The translations under genes were made by a program, and so were the position numbers. The notes under the pieces were generated by a model that ran no database searches, was not told the DNA's origin, and was given only the letters and a program-made list of their open reading frames with translations. Positions 49,812-59,064 of a stretch of 64,000 nt of DNA are shown here, piece by piece (within the stretch, counting starts at the first letter, position 1; the number at the start of each line of letters is the position of its first letter). Where the stretch lies: NCBI RefSeq assembly GCF_035762905.1, contig NZ_DASUCC010000120.1, positions 1 through 64,000 on the forward strand, written 5' to 3'. The DNA comes from DASYTH01 sp035762905. GTDB lineage: Bacteria > Actinomycetota > Actinomycetes > Mycobacteriales > Pseudonocardiaceae.

Positions 49812-50763
49812 GAACCCATCCTTCCAGGCGCAGCGCCGCGATCCCCACGGCCACCATGGTCAGGGCCGCCCCGGCGACCCCCGCCACGGTCAGCCCGCCA
49901 CCCGCCGTCGGGGCGACGACGTCCAGCACAACGGCGGCGACGAGCTGCCCGGCCACCGAGGCCAACCCCACCAGCAGCACCCCGACCAGCCGCACGGCCA
50001 CCACCGCGGTGAGCACCGCCACAATGCCAAGCGGTCCGCCGGCATAGAGCCACCACTTGCCGGGCGGCACCCCCGGAACACCGCGCACCAGCACGTCCAC
50101 GACCAGGGCGATGAGCAGCACGGCGAGACCGGTGGCGAAGTTCACCATGGTCGGCACGATGACGTTGTCGGCCTCCCGGCGCACCAGCCCGTTCAGCGCG
50201 ACCTGCCAGGCGATGCCGATCCCGGCCAGCGCCGGCAACACCGCCAGCCACAACCCCGACGGGTGGCCGAATCGGGGCGAGACCGCCAGCACCACCGCCG
50301 CGACGGCCAGCACCGCGCCGGCCACCCGGGGTGCGGTGACCGGGGTCGGGTCGCCCGGTCCGACGCCGAGCCGGTCCACCATCAGACCGCTCACCACCAT
50401 GCCGCCGACCAGCGCCACACTGAACACGGCCACCCCCAGCGTGGGCACCACGATGCCCTGCGAGCCGACCACCACCCCGCCGATCGCCCCGCCGAGGCAC
50501 TGCCACCAGCGCAGCCGGCCGGTGCGCACGGCCCGGACCAGCCGGGCGGCACCACGCCGGGCGGCCGGCAGCACGGCCACCCACGCCACCAGCACCGCGA
50601 GGCCGATCCCGGTCGAGATGACCCCGGCGTAGACCCCGTCGCCGAGCAGGTGGCCGAGCTCGCCGTTCACCCGGCCCTGCACCGCGAGGCAGGCCCCGCC
50701 CAGCGCGGCGACGGACGCCCCGGCCACCCGGTGGGCGGTCGGGTGCGGTGGGGCGGTCGGCAT
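49774..50763 (-). CDS. DMT-superfamily (DUF606/YdcZ-like) membrane protein
   Basis: 329 residues with about ten hydrophobic segments in two similar halves, each beginning with a QGRVNGELG- or QVALNGLVRREAD-type motif followed by five helices, as in fused YdcZ/DUF606 proteins. Substrate unknown. Its 3' end overlaps folD by 38 bases, so the two are co-transcribed with this gene first. Confidence 0.88.
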   Translation of the reverse strand: MPTAPPHPTAHRVAGASVAALGGACLAVQGRVNGELGHLLGDGVYAGVISTGIGLAVLVAWVAVLPAARRGAARLVRAVRTGRLRWWQCLGGAIGGVVVGSQGIVVPTLGVAVFSVALVGGMVVSGLMVDRLGVGPGDPTPVTAPRVAGAVLAVAAVVLAVSPRFGHPSGLWLAVLPALAGIGIAWQVALNGLVRREADNVIVPTMVNFATGLAVLLIALVVDVLVRGVPGVPPGKWWLYAGGPLGIVAVLTAVVAVRLVGVLLVGLASVAGQLVAAVVLDVVAPTAGGGLTVAGVAGAALTMVAVGIAALRLEGWVRDRDDPGRQGNP

Positions 50764-50823
50764 AGCTGGCCATCCTGACCGCGAAGCTAGAGTGACCCTC
50801 GATCGGCCCCCGGAGGGAGCTGG

Positions 50824-53244
50824 ATGGTGCAAACGACGCAACTGGACTCGACCGAACAGGACGCCCTGGTCAAACAGATCGGGCTCGCCGTGCTGCGGTC
50901 CGCCCCCGAGGGCTGGGACCAGGTGACCGTCTACTACCGCGCGGTCGGCCGGTACTTCGAGGCCGACGGCGAGGTGGTGTTCGCCGACGACGAGGCGACC
51001 GAGTGGCAGGTGCCCGGCGAGATCACCGGCATGTTCGCCCGGCTGCGCGCCGGCATGTACCGCGACGGGCGCGGGACCTGGTACAACGCCAAGTACCGGC
51101 TGGACCACCCGTCGAACTACAACCTCGACTACGACCGCAACGAGCCCGAGTGGCGGGTCGCGCCGCCGCCCCCCGCCTACGCCGACGACCTGCGGATGTT
51201 CCCGCGCAGCGACGACAACGTCCCGGACTGGCTGCGCTGGCGCGCCGGCGGGGCGGTGACCGGGGGGATGCTGCAGGAGACCCAGCCGCGGTTCCGGATG
51301 GCGCGGGTCTTCGACGGCGCCGGCAGCAACGGCCGGCCGATCGTGAACCGGCCCCCGATCGGCGACGACGAGCGGACCCGGCTGCTCAACTACCTCAACA
51401 ACGCGCCGACCGTGCTGCAGAGCCGGTCGATGGACCTGGACCGGCTGGACCCGGAGGGCCGCCCGCTGGTGCCGGTCGGCTTCCACACCGACGGCACCTG
51501 GGTCTGGGCGGAGGCGGTCAACTACTACCTGAACACCTACAAGGTGTCGCCGGAGCCCGACCTGGTCGACCACATCCGCCGGCGAGGGTTCCGCGTGCTG
51601 GAGGTGGACGAGCCGACCCGGGCGGCGGCCACGGCGTTCGTGAGCCGTCCGGTGCCGCCGGCAGCGGGACCGGCCCGGCCGGCCGCGCCGCCATCGCCGC
51701 CATCGCCACCACCGCCACCACCGCCTCCACCGCCTCCACAACCCCAACCCCAGCCACAGGCCCAGCGCCGGCCCGGCCCGCCGGCTCCGCCGCCGGCCGC
51801 GCCGGAGGTGACCATGGCGGTGCCCCGGGTGAGCGAGCCGCCGGCCCGCCCCGCCCCGCCACCGGCCGCGCTGCCCTCGCAGGGCCCGCCCGGTGTGACG
51901 ATCGACGCGCTGCGCGGCCGGTTGGCCGCGCTGGGCGTGCCGGCCTCGGCGTTCCGGATCGGCCCGCCCGGCGAGCGCGCGTGGACCATGGAGCAGACCC
52001 CGGAGGGCTGGCGGGTCGGCTGGTACGACCGCGACTTCGTGGCCCCGGCGATGTTCGAGGACGTGGCCGACGCGGCGGCGTTCCTGCTCGGCAAGATCAT
52101 GCTGGACAACACGGTGCGGCCGGAGCCGATCGCCCCGGTGCCACCGCCCGCGCCGCCAGCCGCGCCGGCTCCGCTCGCGCCGGTGCCGCCGTCCGCCGCG
52201 CTACCCGTCCCCCGGCCGGCCACACCCCCACCGCCTCCGGTGCCGGTCGCGCCGCCGCCGCCGGTGGCCGTGCCGCTCCCGGACCCGGCCACCCCGCCGG
52301 AGCTGTCCCCGCCCACCACGTTCATGCCCGCGGCCGAGCTCGACCCGGACCCCGAGCCAGACGCCGAGGCCACCATCGAGTCCGCACCGGTGGAGCCGCC
52401 GCCGGCCGAGCCGCAGCCCACCCTCGGCGTCCCGATGGAGGCGCTGCTGGACCCGCCGTCGGAGCCGAGCCTGCCCCCGGTGCGGGAACCGGTCGTGGAC
52501 CGGACCTTCTCGCTGTTCGAGCCGCAGGTGGAGCCCCAGTCCAGTGACCTGGACGACCCCAGGTTCGCCCCGTGGTCCAACCGGCACGTGGCCGCCGAGC
52601 CGGCCGTCGACCCGCTCGAGGCATTGGTCGCCGGCGAGCCTCGGCACGCCGAACCCGACTCCCCGCCGCCGGTGCGGCCGGACCCGACCCCGGTGGCCGA
52701 CCTGTCGGCCGCGCTGAACGTGCCGCCGGTCGAGGCGCCGGCGCTGCCGTCCCGGCTCGCCCCGGCACCCCTGCCCGCCGAGCCCCCGCCACCGCCGGCG
52801 CTGCCGCCCGCGCCCAACCTCGGCCCGGTGCCCCCGCCCGCGGCACCGGCGATGGCGGCCGAGCCGGACCGCCGGCCGGGGCCGATCCAGCAGCGCTGGC
52901 CGATCCAGCCGCGGCCCGGTGAGCCGCCGCTGACCCTGTTCCGCGGCAAACGCATGATGGAGCTGGCCCCGGGCACCGAGATCGACCGGTTCGGCGATCC
53001 CGACGGCAACCTCACCTTCGTCGCCGGAACCCCGTTCGGTGAACGGTCGCTGGTTCCGGACTGGATCGAGCGTCCGTTCCACACCTACCGGGTGGCCCGC
53101 CCCATGCGGGTGCTCACCGGGATCTCGATCCCCTGGTTCGACCAGATCGGCGGCGGCACCGCCTACCTGCTCCCGGAAGCGATCAAGGACCTGGTCGCCG
53201 ACGGCCGGCTGGTCGAGGTGCACCGGCACAAACCGCCCAACTGA
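50824..53244 (+). CDS. TNT-domain protein (NAD glycohydrolase toxin-like)
   Basis: 806 residues. Residues 10-125 resemble the YezG/DUF600 fold (WDQVTVYYRAVGRYFEADG to YNLDYDRNEPEW). A second mixed region follows, then proline-rich linkers (about 275-360 and 435-560) around a small domain (MEQTPEGWRVGWYDRDF). The C-terminal 105 residues form a TNT domain like the Mycobacterium CpnT toxin: APGTEIDRFG (R722), GTPFGERSLVPD (R741), PFHTYRVARPM and WFDQIGGGTAYLLPE. TNT normally has Gln after GGGT; here it is Ala780. No signal peptide and no adjacent immunity gene are visible. GGAGGGAGC precedes ATG. Toxic activity is unproven. Confidence 0.85.
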   Translation: MVQTTQLDSTEQDALVKQIGLAVLRSAPEGWDQVTVYYRAVGRYFEADGEVVFADDEATEWQVPGEITGMFARLRAGMYRDGRGTWYNAKYRLDHPSNYNLDYDRNEPEWRVAPPPPAYADDLRMFPRSDDNVPDWLRWRAGGAVTGGMLQETQPRFRMARVFDGAGSNGRPIVNRPPIGDDERTRLLNYLNNAPTVLQSRSMDLDRLDPEGRPLVPVGFHTDGTWVWAEAVNYYLNTYKVSPEPDLVDHIRRRGFRVLEVDEPTRAAATAFVSRPVPPAAGPARPAAPPSPPSPPPPPPPPPPPQPQPQPQAQRRPGPPAPPPAAPEVTMAVPRVSEPPARPAPPPAALPSQGPPGVTIDALRGRLAALGVPASAFRIGPPGERAWTMEQTPEGWRVGWYDRDFVAPAMFEDVADAAAFLLGKIMLDNTVRPEPIAPVPPPAPPAAPAPLAPVPPSAALPVPRPATPPPPPVPVAPPPPVAVPLPDPATPPELSPPTTFMPAAELDPDPEPDAEATIESAPVEPPPAEPQPTLGVPMEALLDPPSEPSLPPVREPVVDRTFSLFEPQVEPQSSDLDDPRFAPWSNRHVAAEPAVDPLEALVAGEPRHAEPDSPPPVRPDPTPVADLSAALNVPPVEAPALPSRLAPAPLPAEPPPPPALPPAPNLGPVPPPAAPAMAAEPDRRPGPIQQRWPIQPRPGEPPLTLFRGKRMMELAPGTEIDRFGDPDGNLTFVAGTPFGERSLVPDWIERPFHTYRVARPMRVLTGISIPWFDQIGGGTAYLLPEAIKDLVADGRLVEVHRHKPPN

Positions 53245-53266
53245 CCAAGCGAGAATCCTGGTGGGC

Positions 53267-56200
53267 TCAGCGAAAATCCCGTGATCTGGCGGGGATGGCC
53301 AGCCGCAACGGCTCCAGCCGGTCGGCCAGCAGGCTGACCGCGCCCTCCACGTTCTCCACCACCCCGCGCACGAACAGCGCGGCCGAGGTGCGGGCGACCC
53401 GGCGGTAGCGCGCCCACAGGCCGACCGTGCAGATCACGTTGACCATGCCGGTCTCGTCCTCGAGGTTGAGGAACGTGACCCCGCCCGCGGTGGCCGGCCG
53501 CTGCCGGTGGGTCACCGCACCGCCGACCAGCACCCGGGTTCCACTCTCCACAGTGGACAACTGACCGGCCGGCAGGGCGCCGAGCCGGTTCAGCCGCTCG
53601 CGCACGAACTGGGTCGGGAAGCTGTCCGGGGACAGGCCGGTGGCCCACACGTCCGCAACGGCCAACTCCACGTCGTCCATCCCGGGCAGCGGCGGGGCCT
53701 GCGTGCCGACCGTGGTGCCGGGCAACCGGTCCGGGCGCTCCCCGGCCACCGCGCCGGCCGCCCACAGCGCCTCCCGGCGGTGCACCCCGAAACAGTCGAA
53801 CGCCCCGGCCGTGGCCAGCGCCTCGACCTGGGCCCTGGTCGGCCGCACCCGCCTGGCCAGGTCAACCATGTCCCGGAAAGGCCCACCGGCCAAGCGATCC
53901 GCGGCGATCCGCTCGGCCAGCGGGTCGCCGATCGTGCGCACCGCGCCGAGCCCGAGCCGCACCGCGCGCTCCGCGTCGTCCTCGGCCACCGGTTCCAGCG
54001 TCGCGTACGCCAGGCTGGCGTTGATGTCCGGCCCGCGCACGGTCACGCCGTGCCGGCGGGCGTCGGCCACCAGCGACTGCGGCGAGTAGAAACCCATCGG
54101 CTGGGCGCGCAGCAGTGCGGCGCAGAACGCGGCCGGGTAGTACAGCTTGAACCAGGCGCTGGCGAACACCAGCAGCGCGAAGCTCAGCGCGTGACTCTCC
54201 GGGAAGCCGAAGTTGGAGAACGCCATCAGCTTCTCGTAGATCCGCCCGGCCAGCTCCGGTCCGATCCCGTTCCCGGCCGCCCCGGCGTAGAACCGCTCGC
54301 GCAGCCGCTCCATCCGCCGGGTGGATCGCTTGGCCCCCATCGCCCGGCGCAGCTCGTCCGCATCGGCCGGGCTGAAGTCGGCCACGTCCACGGCGATCTG
54401 CATCAGCTGCTCCTGGAACAGCGGCACGCCAAGGGTTTTGCCCAGCGCCTTGGCCAGCAGCGGATGGTCGTAGGTGACCGGCTCCTTCTTGTTGTACCGC
54501 CGGATGTAGGGGTGCACCGAGCCGCCCTGGATCGGGCCGGGGCGGATCAGCGCGACCTCGACCACCAGGTCGTAGAACCGCTTCGGCTTCAACCGGGGCA
54601 GGGTTGCCATCTGTGCCCGACTCTCCACTTGGAACACTCCGACCGAGTCCGCCTTCGCCAGCATGGCATAGACGTTCTCGTCGAACAGGTCCAACTGCCC
54701 CAGGTCCACGGTTCGGCCGTGGTGCTCGGCGACCAGGCCGATGGCGTAGTGCAGCGCGGAGAGCATGCCGAGGCCGAGCAGGTCGAACTTGACCAGCCCG
54801 ATCGCGGCGCAGTCGTCCTTGTCCCACTGCAGCACGGTCCGGTTCGGCATCCTGGCCGGCTCCACCGGGCAGACCTCGCTCACCGGCCGGTCGCAGATCA
54901 CCATCCCGCCGGAGTGGATTCCCAGGTGCCGCGGGAAGTCCTCCAGCTGGGCGGCAAGCTCGAGCACCGGTAGCGGCACGTCGTGGTCATTGTCGTCCAC
55001 AGTGGACTTCAATGGGCCCCAGCGGTCGATCTGCTTGCTCCAGGCGTCCTGCTGGCCGGGCGAGTAACCCAGCGCTTTGGCCATGTCCCGCACCGCGGAT
55101 CTGGCCCGGTAGGCCACCACGTTGGCCACCTGCGCGGCGTGCCGGCGGCCGTGCTTGGCATAGACGTACTGGATCACCTCTTCCCGCCGGTCGGACTCGA
55201 TGTCCAGATCGATGTCCGGCGGGCCGTCCCGGGCCGGAGCGAGGAACCGCTCGAACAGCAGCTCGTAGCGCACCGCGTCCACGTTGGTGATGCCCAGCGC
55301 GTAGCAGACCGCCGAGTTCGCCGCGGAACCCCTGCCCTGGCAAAGGATTCCGGACTTGCGGCAGAACTCCACGATGTCCCACACCACCAGGAAGTAGCCG
55401 GGGAAGCCCAGTTCCTCGATCACCTTGAGCTCGTGCAGGATCTGCTCGATCGCCCGCGGGTTCTCGTTGCAGGTGCCGTAGCGCCGGGCCGCGCCGATGA
55501 AGGTCAGCTCGCGCAGGTAGGAGACCTCGTCGTGGCCGTCCGGCACGTCGAACGGCGGCAGCTTGGGCGCGATCAGTTCGAGGGGGAAGGCCAGCCCGAC
55601 GCCGAGCACCGCGGCCCGCTGCACCGCACCCGGGTAGCGGGCGAACCGGCGGTGCATCTCCGCGCCGGAGCGCAGGTGCGCGGTGGGCGCGGGCGGCAGC
55701 CAGCCGTCCATCTCGTCCAGCCCACGCCGGGCCCGGACCGCGGCCATCGCGGCGGCCAGCCGGCCGGCCTCGGGCTGGGCGTAGTGCACCGCGTTGCTGG
55801 CCACGCAGGCCAGGCCGAGCTCGGTGGCCATGCCGTAGAGCAGATCGTTGTGGTAGGAGTCCTCCGGCCGGCCGTGATCGGTCAGCTCGACGAACACCCG
55901 GTCCCGGCCGTAGGCCGCGGCCAGCCGGCCGAGCTGCACGTACGCCGCGTCGGGGCCGTCGCGCAGCAGCGCGGCGCGCACCGCGCCCTTGCGGCAGCCG
56001 GTGAGGACGACGCAGTGGTCCCTGGTCTGGGCCACCACATCGTCGAAGTCGTAGACCGGGCGGCCCTTCTCCGCGCCGCCGGCCAGGTACCCGTTGGTGA
56101 GCGTGCGGCACAGCCGGTGGTAGCCGTCCTGCTGATCGGCCAGCAGCAGCAGATGCTCGCCGCCGGGGTCGGCGATTCCGTTCTGTGGCTCGGAAAGGCC

Positions 56201-56593
56201 GAGGGACAGCTCGGTGCCGAACACCGTGCGCACCCCCAGTTCCCTTGCGGCTTCGGCAAACCGGACCACGCCGTACATGCCGTCGTGATCGGTGATCGCG
56301 ATGGCGTCCAGCCCGAGCAGCGCGGCCGCCTCGACCAGCTCCTCGGGATGGCTTGCCCCGTCGAGAAAACTGAAGTTGGAGTGACAGTGCAGCTCGGCGT
56401 AGGGGATCCGCTCCTCGCCGCCGGCGTGATCGTTCGCCGGCGGCGGGCCGATCCCGGCCGGCGGCGTGTAGCGGTCGCGGCGCTTGGTCCAGGCCGGGCT
56501 GTCCCCGCCGTCGCCCTGCTGACCGGTGTCCGGCCGTCCGGACAGGATCCGCTCCAGCTCGGCCCACCGCACCGGAGGGTTGTTCCAGCCCAC
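53267..56593 (-). CDS. dnaE2: error-prone DNA polymerase III alpha subunit
   Basis: 1108-residue C-family polymerase of the SOS mutasome. The PHP domain begins at AELHCHSNFSFLDGASHP (about residue 66); the palm contains the acidic PPDIDLDIESDRREEV; finger and helix-hairpin-helix parts follow (FSNFGFPESHALSFALLVF); a C-terminal OB fold has GVTFLNLEDETGMVNVI. GTG 56593 is the first start in frame. Upstream on the same strand are imuB and imuA'. The 172-base spacer to imuB has no LexA box, so dnaE2 is probably read from the imuB promoter. Confidence 0.95.
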   Translation of the reverse strand: MGWNNPPVRWAELERILSGRPDTGQQGDGGDSPAWTKRRDRYTPPAGIGPPPANDHAGGEERIPYAELHCHSNFSFLDGASHPEELVEAAALLGLDAIAITDHDGMYGVVRFAEAARELGVRTVFGTELSLGLSEPQNGIADPGGEHLLLLADQQDGYHRLCRTLTNGYLAGGAEKGRPVYDFDDVVAQTRDHCVVLTGCRKGAVRAALLRDGPDAAYVQLGRLAAAYGRDRVFVELTDHGRPEDSYHNDLLYGMATELGLACVASNAVHYAQPEAGRLAAAMAAVRARRGLDEMDGWLPPAPTAHLRSGAEMHRRFARYPGAVQRAAVLGVGLAFPLELIAPKLPPFDVPDGHDEVSYLRELTFIGAARRYGTCNENPRAIEQILHELKVIEELGFPGYFLVVWDIVEFCRKSGILCQGRGSAANSAVCYALGITNVDAVRYELLFERFLAPARDGPPDIDLDIESDRREEVIQYVYAKHGRRHAAQVANVVAYRARSAVRDMAKALGYSPGQQDAWSKQIDRWGPLKSTVDDNDHDVPLPVLELAAQLEDFPRHLGIHSGGMVICDRPVSEVCPVEPARMPNRTVLQWDKDDCAAIGLVKFDLLGLGMLSALHYAIGLVAEHHGRTVDLGQLDLFDENVYAMLAKADSVGVFQVESRAQMATLPRLKPKRFYDLVVEVALIRPGPIQGGSVHPYIRRYNKKEPVTYDHPLLAKALGKTLGVPLFQEQLMQIAVDVADFSPADADELRRAMGAKRSTRRMERLRERFYAGAAGNGIGPELAGRIYEKLMAFSNFGFPESHALSFALLVFASAWFKLYYPAAFCAALLRAQPMGFYSPQSLVADARRHGVTVRGPDINASLAYATLEPVAEDDAERAVRLGLGAVRTIGDPLAERIAADRLAGGPFRDMVDLARRVRPTRAQVEALATAGAFDCFGVHRREALWAAGAVAGERPDRLPGTTVGTQAPPLPGMDDVELAVADVWATGLSPDSFPTQFVRERLNRLGALPAGQLSTVESGTRVLVGGAVTHRQRPATAGGVTFLNLEDETGMVNVICTVGLWARYRRVARTSAALFVRGVVENVEGAVSLLADRLEPLRLAIPARSRDFR

Positions 56594-56597
56594 TAGC

Positions 56598-56644
56598 AGT
56601 CCGCCTCTCCGGATTTTACTGTTCCGCCTCTCCGGGATTTACTG
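56598..56644. repeat. two tandem 23-bp repeats before dnaE2
   Basis: TCCGCCTCTCCGG-ATTTTACTG and TCCGCCTCTCCGG-GATTTACTG lie head to tail just upstream of dnaE2. A short perfect inverted pair GTTCC-GGC-GGAAC follows near 56655. Both are in the imuB-dnaE2 spacer. Confidence 0.6.
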
Positions 56645-56765
56645 CTGTTGTTGCGTTCCGGCGGAACGTGCGGGTAGCTGGGTTGATTGTGGCTGGGTGG
56701 CGTCACGGTGCCCCTGAGGTTGCGTTGGCGGGGCCAAGACTTCACCCGATGATCCACTGTGCCCA

Positions 56766-58307
56766 CTAGTCGTACACCCCCGCGACCACCCAGCGGTCGC
56801 CGTCCCGTTCCAGCAGCAGGGCTTCCCGGTCGGTCTGCACCTGCAACCGGACGCATCGGCGGGCCGATTCCGGCGCCCACCAGCGCTCGTCGACCGGCCA
56901 CGGGCCGGCCCAGCCGCGCACCTCCCGCGGCCGGCCGTTGATGGTGACCCGGCACGGTTTTCCGGTCAGCTCGAACCGGGCGGTCACCTCGACCCCGGCT
57001 CCTTGCGCGTCGAGCACCGTGGCCGCCACCGGCCGTTCCGGCACGAGGCTGGGCGAGGGCACCGGCAGCCGGCCGGGCCACGGCGGCTCCGGGTCCGCGG
57101 CCGGCGTCCGCTCGTCGCCCCACGGCACCAACCGCACCCGGTCGCTCGGGCCCCGACCGCCGCCGGGCACCGGGGTGAGCACGGCGTCCGGCCCGAGCAA
57201 CCCCTGCACGTGCACCAGGGCGCGCCCGGCCCGCTCATCGGCCATGGCGTGGCCCTCCCCGCGCCACAGGTCCAGCTGCAGCGCGTGCCCCTCGACCACC
57301 TCGACCGGATCCAGCCGCAGCACGCTCACCCCGGCACTCGGGCGGTCGGTGCCGCGCAGCCACCCGTCCAGCTGCCAGCGCACCCGGTCCGCGATCCCGC
57401 CCGGGGTCAACGGCTCCGCGCACCGCCACACCCGCACCAGCTCCTCGCCGTTCTCGGTGCTGGCGTGGATCCCCAACCGGGTACAGGCCAGCCCGTGGCC
57501 GGCCAGCCCGGCATGCAACCGCTCCGCCAGGGTCCGCGCCACGAACGCCGCCGCGTCCACCCGGTCGACCGGCGGATCGAGCTCCTCGGTCACCGTCAGA
57601 TCCTCCGGCGGCCTGCGTGGTGCCGGCGGCCGCTCCTCCAACCCCCGCGCCAACCGGTGCGCGCGCACCGCATCCGCCCCGAACCGGGACGCCACATCCC
57701 GCTCCGGAACCTCGGCGAACGCCCCCAACGTCTTCAACCCCAACCGCCACAACAGATCGACCAGTTCCCCCCGCCCCTCCCCCAACTCCCGAACACTCAC
57801 CGGCGCAAGGAACTCGCGCGTCCCCCCGGCCGCCACCAACACCCCCCGCCGCGCCGCGATCGTCCCCCCGAACAGCCCATCGGCGATCCCCACCTGACAC
57901 TCCACCCCCGTGCGCAGCGCCACCCGATCCACCACCCGCTCAGCGGCCTCCTCCGGGCCCCCGAAATACCCCACCGGCCCCCGCGCCGGCACCGCCACCA
58001 CGCCCGGCCGTACCACCTCCACCCCCACCGCCAACTCCTCCACCGCCACCGCCACCGGCTCGAACACCCGCGCGTCCCGCACCGGATCATCGGGAAAGAT
58101 CGCCAGCTCCGGACACCGCCCCTGCGCCTCCCGCCGCCGCATCCCCCGCTTCACCCCCTCCCGCCGCGCCACCGCCGAACACGCCACCACCCGATTCCCC
58201 ACCACCACCGCCATCGGCACCCGCACCCCCACCCCCGCCACACTCGCGGCGGCCACCACCGGCCAATCGGGACACCACACCACCAGCAGCTGAACCGGGT
58301 TCGCCAT
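56766..58307 (-). CDS. imuB: ImuB, inactive Y-family polymerase of the mutasome
   Basis: 513-residue DNA polymerase Y-family protein. The N-terminus (LLVVWCPDWPVVAA) lacks the catalytic Asp/Glu of active Y polymerases, as known for ImuB, which acts as an adaptor for DnaE2. A beta-clamp-binding type motif QLDLW sits at 344-348. The C-terminus (residues 440-513) ends with GPWPVDERWWAPESARRC and the LQVQTDREALLLERDGDRW region typical of ImuB. A LexA box lies four bases upstream of ATG 58307 and overlaps a TATGTT -10 box, so expression should be DNA-damage inducible and leaderless. Confidence 0.93.
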   Translation of the reverse strand: MANPVQLLVVWCPDWPVVAAASVAGVGVRVPMAVVVGNRVVACSAVARREGVKRGMRRREAQGRCPELAIFPDDPVRDARVFEPVAVAVEELAVGVEVVRPGVVAVPARGPVGYFGGPEEAAERVVDRVALRTGVECQVGIADGLFGGTIAARRGVLVAAGGTREFLAPVSVRELGEGRGELVDLLWRLGLKTLGAFAEVPERDVASRFGADAVRAHRLARGLEERPPAPRRPPEDLTVTEELDPPVDRVDAAAFVARTLAERLHAGLAGHGLACTRLGIHASTENGEELVRVWRCAEPLTPGGIADRVRWQLDGWLRGTDRPSAGVSVLRLDPVEVVEGHALQLDLWRGEGHAMADERAGRALVHVQGLLGPDAVLTPVPGGGRGPSDRVRLVPWGDERTPAADPEPPWPGRLPVPSPSLVPERPVAATVLDAQGAGVEVTARFELTGKPCRVTINGRPREVRGWAGPWPVDERWWAPESARRCVRLQVQTDREALLLERDGDRWVVAGVYD

Positions 58308-58310
58308 GAG

Positions 58311-58326
58311 TCGAACATATGTTCAC
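58311..58326 (-). promoter_or_regulatory. LexA (SOS) box and -10 box of imuB
   Basis: TCGAACATATGTTCAC contains the perfect core GAAC-ATAT-GTTC. The minus-strand -10 box TATGTT (58319-58314) is inside it, ending six bases before the imuB ATG. Confidence 0.85.
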
Positions 58327-58390
58327 TCAGTCCGCCGGTCAAGCACTCCCACCAGCGACGTCGCCCCATCCCCGGCCGCCGTGCTGAGGC

Positions 58391-59064
58391 CGGCGACTCG
58401 GATGCTGGGGGTGGGGACTCAGGTGCTGGAGACGGGCAGTTCGGGTGCCCCGGCCGGCAACTCAGCTGCCCTGACACGCAACTCGGGTGCTGGACCCGGG
58501 AACTCAGGCACCCACATCTGGCAACTCGGCTGCCTGGAGCCGGTAACCCGGGGGGTTCGGGTGCAGGAGACAGCAACTCAGCTGCCCCGGCCGGCAACTC
58601 GGGTGCTGGAAACGGCAGTTCGGGTGCCCCGGCCGGCAACTCGGCTGCCTGGAGCCGGTAACCCGGGGGTTCGGGTGCAGGAGACAGCAACTCAGCTGCC
58701 CCGGCCGGCAACTCGAGTGCTGGAAACGGCAACTCAGCTGCCCGGGCGGCGACTCGGGTGCTTCGGCCGGCAACTCGGGGCGCTGGAACCGCAACTCGGG
58801 TGCTGGGGTCGGCAACTCGAGGGTTGGAGCTTGAGATTCGGGTGCTGGGAGTGGGGGCTCAGGTGCTCAAGATGGCAGTTCGGGTGCTGGAGACGGCAAC
58901 TCGGGTGCTCCGGCCGGCAACTCGGGTGCCTGACTCGGCAACCTCGGGGGTGCCCCGGCCGGCAACTCGGGTGCTTTGGGCCGGCAACTCGGCAACTCGG
59001 ATGCTTTGGCCGGGAACTCGGGTGTTGGGGGCGGGGAGTCAAGTGTTGGAGGCGGCGACTCGGA
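58391..59064. repeat. array of about 30 degenerate ~21-bp repeats between imuB and imuA'
   Basis: Roughly 30 units with consensus near GGCAACTCGGGTGCTGGANNC run head to tail over 670 bases. Variants replace GGTGCTGGA by GCTGCC or GGTGCCCC. A higher-order block of about 115 bp is nearly duplicated (starting 58520 and 58635). No unique spacers separate the units. The array reaches into the last ten codons of imuA' (end ...VAASNT). The gap has no supported gene. Confidence 0.85.

Noticed and set aside
49774..51747. 657-residue minus-strand frame extending into the TNT gene region
   Set aside because: Only the part from ATG 50763 is a YdcZ-like membrane protein; the upstream part is antisense to the TNT gene and low complexity.
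56645..56670. LexA box for dnaE2
   Set aside because: GTTCCGGCGGAAC has half-sites in reversed order relative to GAAC-N4-GTTC.
58391..59064. CRISPR array
   Set aside because: Units are degenerate and directly adjacent, with no conserved repeats separated by unique spacers and no cas genes nearby.
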